Part shown: piece after piece, positions 29,488 to 34,688 of the stretch
Position numbering within the stretch: position 1 is the stretch's first letter
How the letters are laid out: each line of letters begins with the position of its first letter
IMG/VR virus record: IMGVR_UViG_3300030012_002140
Coordinates: 1-34,688 of that record
DNA length: 34,688 bases
Origin: a virus
Direction: 5' to 3' (one strand)
The notes under the pieces: model-generated
Told to the model about the DNA's origin: nothing
The model's input: the letters and a program-made list of their open reading frames with translations, nothing else
Databases searched by the model: none
Position numbers and translations under genes: made by a program

Positions 29488-30045
29488 TTATTTTCTTGCT
29501 CGACTGTAGCTTGCAACTATCTTATCCCAATTGCTCATGCGATCTTTCTGATTCATCTTCGTCCAATCACCTTTGACCTCATTCGCAGGAACAGCAGGAT
29601 TATTTGCAACAGCTACTTTCGGCGTGTTAACAATTTTACCGTGCAATGCTTGGAGTTTACTTAATGGCAAATCTCCAAATGTCTCACGGTCTTCTTCATT
29701 AAACTCAGAAAGTATATTATTTCTCATCTGCTCTTCTTGCTGCTTTGCTTGCGCCACAACTGGCTCAAGTTCAGCAATTCTTGTCGCACGTTCTTCAGCG
29801 AGTGTTTGCCACTCTTGCTGCTTTTCAAGCTCTGCTTGACGTTGCGATTCGATCTGCTTCTTCAAATCAGCAAGCTCAGATTCTACTTTCTGCGCTCTTT
29901 GACGATATTTTTTTGCATCTGCGATCAATACTCCAACATCGCCTTGTTGGGGTTGATCCTGCGCTTCTTGAGTCGCTACTCCTTGGCCATCGTTTGCTGG
30001 TGTTGGCTCATTACCAGGTACGCTCTGTACATTATCTTCAGACAT
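29488..30045 (-). CDS. Capsid scaffolding protein
   Basis: 185 residues. Acidic, disordered Gln/Glu/Asn-rich N-terminus (P-T-P-A-N-D-G-Q-G-V), a long coiled coil (about 40-110, Y-R-Q-R-A-Q-K-V-E-S-E-L-A-D-L-K-K-Q-I), then a basic capsid-binding end with W-D-K-I-V-A-S-Y-S-R-A-R-K. This composition and the position directly before the capsid gene define a classic scaffold, which guides capsid assembly and leaves the head. Confidence 0.88.
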   Translation of the reverse strand: MSEDNVQSVPGNEPTPANDGQGVATQEAQDQPQQGDVGVLIADAKKYRQRAQKVESELADLKKQIESQRQAELEKQQEWQTLAEERATRIAELEPVVAQAKQQEEQMRNNILSEFNEEDRETFGDLPLSKLQALHGKIVNTPKVAVANNPAVPANEVKGDWTKMNQKDRMSNWDKIVASYSRARK

Positions 30046-30057
30046 ACTGTCTCCTAT

Positions 30058-30576
30058 TTACACTTTTACCGTGTGGCGTTTGTTAATCTTTTTCACATTA
30101 TTGCGAATTACATCAGCAAACATTTTAACCACTTCCTTTTCAGCAATTGGTCCTATCTTATTATTACGAACGATGACACGCGCCTTATCAGGTCGCTTGA
30201 TTATGTTCTTACGTTTGCGTGCATTACCAAACTTTCCAAGCTGATTATCTTTAAGTTTTGTCGCTTGAAGTTTATCTTTAATACCATATAAAATTCCTAA
30301 TTCACCACTTGGAAAACCGCTTCTAATAAAACGAAATGCACCAAGCATTGCACCAGTGAGTTTTAGATTTGGCGGTTCTACTTGTGTGCTTTTCTGACCT
30401 TTAACAGCTTTGCCTGATGCTTTATTCTTACGATAACGTGATGTATACGAAGCAAATGTCTTACCTTCAAAGTCTACACCCATTTCTGTTTGCGCTTTAT
30501 GAGCATCTGCTATTTCCTTGCCATGTTTATCAAGGTCTTTTTTTGTAAATCGTAATACTTTTTGAATATTCAACAT
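30058..30576 (-). CDS. Virion morphogenesis protein, gpG/gp10-like, 172 aa
   Basis: Start ATG 30576 shares its A with the preceding stop (TAATG). Sequence F-T-K-K-D-L-D-K-H-G-K-E-I-A-D-A-H, S-R-Y-R-K-N-K-A-S-G, L-K-L-T-G-A-M-L-G-A-F-R-F, G-P-I-A-E-K-E-V-V-K resembles phage Mu-type virion morphogenesis / HK97 gp10-like proteins in which 'L-x-x-T-G-x-x' is frequent. Probably helps head completion or the neck. Basic overall. Confidence 0.55.
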   Translation of the reverse strand: MLNIQKVLRFTKKDLDKHGKEIADAHKAQTEMGVDFEGKTFASYTSRYRKNKASGKAVKGQKSTQVEPPNLKLTGAMLGAFRFIRSGFPSGELGILYGIKDKLQATKLKDNQLGKFGNARKRKNIIKRPDKARVIVRNNKIGPIAEKEVVKMFADVIRNNVKKINKRHTVKV

Positions 30577-31244
30577 TATACAAGTGGTATCCATAAATGA
30601 CGGCAGTTATATCCACCTCTATCAAGAAATGCTCCTGGTTGCTCTGCTTCTATTTCTGCTTGTGTCAATGGCTGATCATTTAAAAATGTTCTGCATAAAT
30701 CTCTGTTCTTATTATCACGTGGTCCTTGATAGCGATATAATGTGCTATCAGGTAAATCTTCTGACATTGTAGCGATAACACTTTGCTGATATGTACCTAG
30801 CGTACTTGTAATAATTGTATCTACTCTTGGAACATCTCTTGCAAGATTGCGTCTAATTAAATCTGCAATATCATCTTTATCTAATTTATTTGTTATGCCT
30901 TGTGATATACTCATTCTGACAGACTCTCCAATTGTGCCAGTGAGCCTTACAACATTAGAACGTTGCATATTTTGTAAAGCTAGGAGCTGATTTTCCGATG
31001 TTGCTCCAAAAAATGGGATATCATCCAATAGTGACTCGGTTGCTGCCATGTATGCAATAATTGCATTTCTTGCGCCTAAATCTTCAATAAAATACGTACC
31101 GATATCGATTGCAGATAGAAAAAGCAATATTTCTTCTACAGATAGACCTTCTTCTTCTAGTTCTTTGGTATCATCAATAAAATCGTTACTAGCTTGGTCT
31201 ATTGCGCTATTAAAAGCGTCTATGGTATCATCAAGAACCGCCAT
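30576..31244 (-). CDS. Minor head protein, Mu gpF / SPP1 gp7-like, 222 aa
   Basis: The C-terminal motif of this family is clear: Y-R-Y-Q-G-P-R-D-N-K-N-R-D-L-C-R and G-G-Y-N-C-R-H-L-W. The N-terminal two thirds are helical. Such proteins sit at the portal inside the head and assist DNA release or head assembly. It is shorter than Mu gpF, so perhaps only the C-terminal core plus a helical arm is kept. Gene order portal-gpF-like is standard. The start overlaps the portal stop by 14 bases. Confidence 0.82.
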   Translation of the reverse strand: MAVLDDTIDAFNSAIDQASNDFIDDTKELEEEGLSVEEILLFLSAIDIGTYFIEDLGARNAIIAYMAATESLLDDIPFFGATSENQLLALQNMQRSNVVRLTGTIGESVRMSISQGITNKLDKDDIADLIRRNLARDVPRVDTIITSTLGTYQQSVIATMSEDLPDSTLYRYQGPRDNKNRDLCRTFLNDQPLTQAEIEAEQPGAFLDRGGYNCRHLWIPLV

Positions 31245-32589
31245 TTTGTAGTCTGTTTAATAATCGATTAACCGGTTGGTCTTGCTCCTGAGTCTGCTCT
31301 TGTTGTGCTTGAAACTCAGCACGTTGTTCAGGACTTGCATCAGGATTCATATAATCAAAATAATCTTGCTTTGATGCTAAGCCTTGCTCAAAACGCCAAC
31401 TCCACAATGCGATCTCCGTGTCAGGTGTGAGAGCATAATTCGGCTCGAGAAAGTCTACACTATAATCTTCACCGACATCTACGCCTGCTTCTACACGAAG
31501 TATTTCTCTATCGATTTTGTAGCGTTTTTGTTCCCAAGGTCGCCATGTATCTTCTTTTTCGCCAGTGGTGATATCTCTAGCTTCCATCTCTAAGATAGAT
31601 AAACTAGCTGCACTTGGCGCGTTACCTGAGTCATCTCTAGCAAATTTTGCTCTAATGTGGTTATTATTTAAGGTTGACTCCACGAAAAAACGTGTCGCGT
31701 CCACTATTTCTTGAAGCGAACCACCACTATTGGTTACTCCAAAATTTGCACCTTCAGGTAAATATAAAATCTTATCTGTACCAATCTGAATCCTACTTGC
31801 ATCATCAACACCGGCAACAAACTTGATACCCATTGCGCCATATCTTACTGCTATCTCAAGCTCAAATAATGCTACATTTAGCGCTAGGTCAGCCTGCGCA
31901 ACATCCATTGCGTTCTTTACGCTATTAAAGTCACGTATTGGTGGATGTCTATGGCAAAAGGTAACTGGCATTACGCCATATGGATTGATATCACCATCAT
32001 TGACGCTTATCTTGCGTCCGTGGTCATCAAGAAGATAATGCTCGCCTTGGTATCCTGGTCTAGATTCGGTCCATACTGCATGCATTGGTGCATCCATTCT
32101 GCTGTTGCCTTGAAACTCAATTGGATAGCAAACGCCAATCGGTTGATCTCTACTATCTCCAGCAAGAAATAATGGCGTAAAGTGAGATAGTATCTCATAT
32201 TTTAGCTTCTGTTCCATCTCGCACCATCTTGAGCGAAAGGCCATTGAGCCTAATAAAAATGTAAGTCTTTCAAGTTGTCTGCGCTGCGCGTTTAGACTGT
32301 GGACGTTTATGGAGGCAAGGTAAGTATCCGAAGCGCGCATTCTTGGGGGGCGCTTATATGTCATAGCTCGTACAGCGCAGACTCTACCAGTTATATTTGA
32401 ATTTAGCATTGGCGCTTGCCTTAGTGTTTCTGCACTAAAGTAATCACGCACATAATCATCGACATTGATACCCTCGTACCAATCCATGAGATAATCGCGC
32501 TCTCTTACGCGTTCATCTTCGATGTATCTTAAACTATCTTTTAAACTTTCAGCTACCGCACTCTGCGATAAATCAGGAATTGTTACCAT
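31231..32589 (-). CDS. Portal protein
   Basis: 452 residues after the large terminase. Helical N-terminus with W-Y-E-G-I-N-V-D-D-Y-V-R-D-Y-F, R-A-M-T-Y-K-R-P-P-R-M, clip/wing region H-A-V-W-T-E-S-R-P-G-Y, R-H-P-P-I-R, D-V-A-Q-A-D-L-A-L-N-V-A-L-F-E-L-E-I-A-V-R-Y-G, and a Gln/Glu-rich C-terminus, all as in siphovirus portals. It forms the dodecameric ring at the vertex through which DNA is packaged. No inserted domain seen. Confidence 0.88.
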   Translation of the reverse strand: MVTIPDLSQSAVAESLKDSLRYIEDERVRERDYLMDWYEGINVDDYVRDYFSAETLRQAPMLNSNITGRVCAVRAMTYKRPPRMRASDTYLASINVHSLNAQRRQLERLTFLLGSMAFRSRWCEMEQKLKYEILSHFTPLFLAGDSRDQPIGVCYPIEFQGNSRMDAPMHAVWTESRPGYQGEHYLLDDHGRKISVNDGDINPYGVMPVTFCHRHPPIRDFNSVKNAMDVAQADLALNVALFELEIAVRYGAMGIKFVAGVDDASRIQIGTDKILYLPEGANFGVTNSGGSLQEIVDATRFFVESTLNNNHIRAKFARDDSGNAPSAASLSILEMEARDITTGEKEDTWRPWEQKRYKIDREILRVEAGVDVGEDYSVDFLEPNYALTPDTEIALWSWRFEQGLASKQDYFDYMNPDASPEQRAEFQAQQEQTQEQDQPVNRLLNRLQNGGS

Positions 32590-32596
32590 ATATTTC

Positions 32597-33907
32597 TTAC
32601 CAATCTATTACTCCGGCCATTCTCTGTTTAATAGGAAATAAGTTTACAATCATGTAACGCATAGCATCGTTTATGTGATCATATACACCATCTTTTAATG
32701 GCTCTTCTTTGATGGATTGTTCTGCTCTATTCTCAGGATATCTGTAATTTTCATAGCTTGCAATACTACCTTTGCACTTATCAGATACAAAGAAATGCGT
32801 ATCTCCATTAGCATCTTCAAACCATCTACGCATATGTGATACGCCATTTACTACATTACGCGTCATCGCGTCTTTTCTAAATCGTATGCGCATGCCTTTG
32901 CGCCAAAAAATCTGTATATCACTCATTCCGGACTGGCTATTCCTACCACCACCGGCCGGATCGCCAAAATATCCAGCAATCTGATATGGTTTTTTACGGA
33001 CCATATTAGCAAGGTCTTCTGTTTTGATATTTTCTACCATTGCTATTTCGTCAATCTGATAGATAGTTGGTAATCCTTTTGACTTAAAGTCGATCTGAGC
33101 GAAAACAACGGCAGGCTTACGGAAACCGAAGTCGATTGAGCAGTATGTTGGCAAGCTGGGATTGTATTTAAGGTCTTTGCGTACTTGAACATTGGAGTCG
33201 AATGGAAAAACCTTACCTGAGAACGATGTGAATTGTGCTTCATATTCTTGTAAAAAAGTTTCATTGGTTAATTCCTTTTTTAAATCTTCCGGGTTGTCTT
33301 TAAAAAATGGTGACTCACTACTTGGATGTTGCCAGCTTTCCCAGTCAGGATAGTTGGAATCACTTCCTCTTTCCCATAATTTATGCCACCAATTATAACC
33401 ACGTGGTGTAGACACCATCAAGCACCAACCTTGCCTATCGGATAGCGTTGGTCTGAGATACTGCTCCCATATCAGTTTGTTTGGCATCGCTGCAGCTTCG
33501 TCTATAACCAAGTAGTCCACGCCTTCACCGATCAAGGATTCCGGTGAATCTGCTGACTTTACCGATAGCTCAGAGTTCAATCCGGCAAGTTTCATGTAAT
33601 ACAAATCGCCATTAACTTCTTTTTTGTTCTCAATCGGCAATTTGAGTTTTACCATTATGTCTTCTTTAATGATACGTGCAATCTTTTGTGATAAGTTGTA
33701 GCTTGGTGATACTATCCAGCCACGAGTGTTTGGCGTTAAAAGCCACGGAAGTATTTCGTATGCTGCTGAGTAGGATTTGCCACTGCGCCTGCCTTGGCAG
33801 TTGATGCGAAAGCGAGCTTTGGAATTGTGTATGTTAAGCTGTTGCGGAATCGGTTGGTATCCCACCAGCTTCCACAATTTCTCTTTGTTGACTATCTGCT
33901 TGATCAT
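32597..33907 (-). CDS. terL: Terminase large subunit
   Basis: 436 residues. ATPase: Walker A G-R-R-S-G-K-S (39-45), Walker B L-V-I-D-E-A-A (133-139), coupling motif S-T-P-R-G (166-170). Nuclease: D259 in S-I-D-F-G, D316 in G-D-P-A-G, and D410/D414 in Y-D-H-I-N-D-A. This is the packaging motor that cuts concatemers and pumps DNA. ATG overlaps the small subunit gene by 74 bases, with AAGGT upstream. The length is at the short end of the family, but both domains are complete. Confidence 0.95.
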   Translation of the reverse strand: MIKQIVNKEKLWKLVGYQPIPQQLNIHNSKARFRINCQGRRSGKSYSAAYEILPWLLTPNTRGWIVSPSYNLSQKIARIIKEDIMVKLKLPIENKKEVNGDLYYMKLAGLNSELSVKSADSPESLIGEGVDYLVIDEAAAMPNKLIWEQYLRPTLSDRQGWCLMVSTPRGYNWWHKLWERGSDSNYPDWESWQHPSSESPFFKDNPEDLKKELTNETFLQEYEAQFTSFSGKVFPFDSNVQVRKDLKYNPSLPTYCSIDFGFRKPAVVFAQIDFKSKGLPTIYQIDEIAMVENIKTEDLANMVRKKPYQIAGYFGDPAGGGRNSQSGMSDIQIFWRKGMRIRFRKDAMTRNVVNGVSHMRRWFEDANGDTHFFVSDKCKGSIASYENYRYPENRAEQSIKEEPLKDGVYDHINDAMRYMIVNLFPIKQRMAGVIDW

Positions 33908-34229
33908 CCATTGGGTTACCTTGAAACCCCACTTCTTTTAACACTAACTCCAGGTTGTTGGTGTGGTCCACTTGAGACTTGTCCGTTTGGTTTAAGTAAT
34001 TCTTGCCTAGGAAGATGAGCAATGCCGTGTTGCCTTGGCCGGCATGTTTCCATTGGAGCTGACGCAGAGATAATTTCATCTCTTCTTTGCCTTGCTCGTA
34101 TTCTGCTTTGTACTTCTTGCGTATTACTGCTTCATTAACAGCAAAGTATTTACCTATTTCTAGGTAGGTGCAACCAAAACTGGCAAGCATCTTGACTTTA
34201 TCCGGGTCTATATCTGCTTTTTTTCCCAT
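33834..34229 (-). CDS. terS: Terminase small subunit
   Basis: 131 residues from ATG 34229. N-terminal HTH region (P-D-K-V-K-M-L-A-S-F-G-C-T-Y-L-E-I-G-K-Y-F-A-V-N-E), then E-E-M-K-L-S-L-R-Q-L-Q-W-K-H-A-x-Q-G-N-T-A-L-L-I-F-L-G-K-N-Y-L-N-Q-T-D-K, the typical 'G-N-x-x-x-L-I-W-L-G-K-x-x-L-G-Q-x-D-K' block of phage TerS. It binds pac/cos DNA and feeds it to TerL. No strong ribosome site is visible, so coupling to the 106-aa upstream gene (gap of 4 bases) is likely. Confidence 0.8.
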   Translation of the reverse strand: MGKKADIDPDKVKMLASFGCTYLEIGKYFAVNEAVIRKKYKAEYEQGKEEMKLSLRQLQWKHAGQGNTALLIFLGKNYLNQTDKSQVDHTNNLELVLKEVGFQGNPMDDQADSQQREIVEAGGIPTDSATA

Positions 34230-34233
34230 ATAC

Positions 34234-34554
34234 TTATAGTTTATTCGGCGACACGAAGAGCTTGCTACATTTAGCCATGGTCCGTAGCCAGTAAGTCTTT
34301 GCACTGCTTTCGCTGATGCCGAGCGCGTCAGCAATAATCGGAAATGTGTGTTGTTGTATGCGCATGCTAAAGACTTCGCGTTCGCGTGGTGATAGCTCAT
34401 CGTAAAGATCATGCGCTGATGTTTGCAGCCATCTCATGTCAGGTGCGATAAAACCGCTTTGGAATATGGCCATCTTTTTAGCGTAATCTTTGGCGCGAGT
34501 GATGGCACTAACTAAGCGTTCCGCATCTTCGTCTGTTAGTTCTACCCAATCCAT
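34234..34554 (-). CDS. LuxR/sigma-region-4-like HTH protein, 106 aa
   Basis: Residues 55-100 form an HTH with L-S-P-R-E-R-E-V-F-S-M-R-I, F-P-I-I-A-D-A-L-G-I-S-E-S-S-A-K-T-Y-W-L-R, as in LuxR or sigma-70 region 4. First gene of the late operon, so a late transcription regulator or a packaging partner of TerS. Start chosen at ATG 34554, since an upstream extension to 34671 runs antisense through the small gene at 31-153 and the promoter. There is no ribosome site. Two operator-like sites (34564-34571 and 34580-34587) lie just upstream. Confidence 0.72.
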   Translation of the reverse strand: MDWVELTDEDAERLVSAITRAKDYAKKMAIFQSGFIAPDMRWLQTSAHDLYDELSPREREVFSMRIQQHTFPIIADALGISESSAKTYWLRTMAKCSKLFVSPNKL

Positions 34555-34563
34555 GTGGTGGAA

Positions 34564-34588
34564 TGTAAACAGTGCAGAGTGTTCACAA
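34564..34588. promoter_or_regulatory. Late-operon control region with two TGTNNACA sites
   Basis: TGTAAACA (34564-34571) and TGTTCACA (34580-34587) lie between the late operon start (34554, minus) and the small plus-strand gene. A possible minus-strand -35 (TTGTGA, 34588-34583) and -10-like TACATT (34567-34562) overlap both sites, but the 15-base spacer is short. Repressor binding here would keep late genes off in a lysogen (inference). Confidence 0.5.
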
Positions 34589-34686
34589 AAAGAAAAAAAA
34601 TTTTTAGGGAGTGACTTCGTGGAAATCAAAAAGTCGGCCTTGCTGCACTGTCCAGTCAAAGAATGCAACAAAAAACGGATTATAAA
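34589..34686. repeat. Terminal direct repeat, right copy
   Basis: Exact copy of bases 1-98, offset by 34,588. The next base (34687) differs from position 99 and the final base agrees again, so the disagreement is one base at the very end and may be an assembly or read error. It carries a second copy of the start of the small gene at 31-153. Confidence 0.9.
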
Positions 34687-34688
34687 TC

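Noticed and set aside
29573-30291. Plus-strand open frames opposite the scaffold and morphogenesis genes
   Set aside because: Antisense to genes with clear families; no ribosome sites.
1-34688. CRISPR array, tRNA gene or insertion sequence
   Set aside because: I saw no regularly spaced repeats with spacers, no cloverleaf with CCA-type acceptor, and no transposase-like protein.

Overview
The window reads as the complete genome of a temperate tailed bacteriophage with siphovirus-type morphology. The first 98 bases recur exactly at 34589-34686, so the unit length is about 34,588 bp and the ends close into a circle (circular assembly or short direct terminal repeats). It is AT-rich, almost gapless and densely overlapped. 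The host cannot be read directly. Shine-Dalgarno-type leaders (GAGAGGT, AAGGAG) argue against a host that does not use them. The gene content (LamG fibre-like protein, lysine-rich micro-proteins, DUF7227-like gene) resembles uncultured aquatic or marine phages, which is an inference.

Layout. (1) 1-2374, plus strand: an accessory unit of very small genes, most preceded by a near-identical leader GAGAGGTTA-AAA. It carries a candidate self-cleaving hammerhead ribozyme at 1711-1776 and ends at a bidirectional terminator at 2340-2374. (2) 2495-11141, minus strand: the replication, modification and control block. In transcription order it holds an HTH repressor, a small gene behind a leader hairpin, an SSB-like protein, a resolvase-like nuclease, several micro-genes, a nucleotide-metabolism-like protein, two PD-(D/E)XK nucleases, a PP-loop (PAPS reductase-like) enzyme, a GNAT/Mom-like protein, a zinc ribbon, a cytosine-5 DNA methyltransferase, a Cas4/RecB-like nuclease and a primase-helicase. 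A repeat-rich region (2723-2811) follows and may be an origin. (3) 11142-11241: a divergent control region with two copies of a TGTNNACA operator-like site, then a tyrosine integrase on the plus strand (11242-12348). (4) 34554 down to 12338, minus strand: the late operon. It runs HTH protein, TerS, TerL, portal, Mu gpF-like head protein, virion morphogenesis protein, scaffold, capsid, a four-repeat LamG protein, an array of small membrane/coiled-coil and highly basic proteins, lysin, connector, tail terminator, tail tube, tail assembly chaperones joined by a -1 frameshift (A AAA AAG), tape measure, tail tip and two tandem paralogous tail proteins.

How it works together (inference): the small HTH protein probably controls several promoters through TGTNNACA sites found at 212, 2716, 2769, 11161, 11200, 34564 and 34580, all in control regions. 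The integrase and repressor give lysogeny, the minus-strand block replicates and modifies DNA, and the late operon builds a head with a flexible or short non-contractile tail. The most unusual items are the hammerhead ribozyme in a phage 5' leader, the repeated leader cassette whose codons give neighbouring proteins an R-E-V-K ending, the shared operator family, the modification gene cluster, and the run of small membrane proteins alternating with basic proteins.
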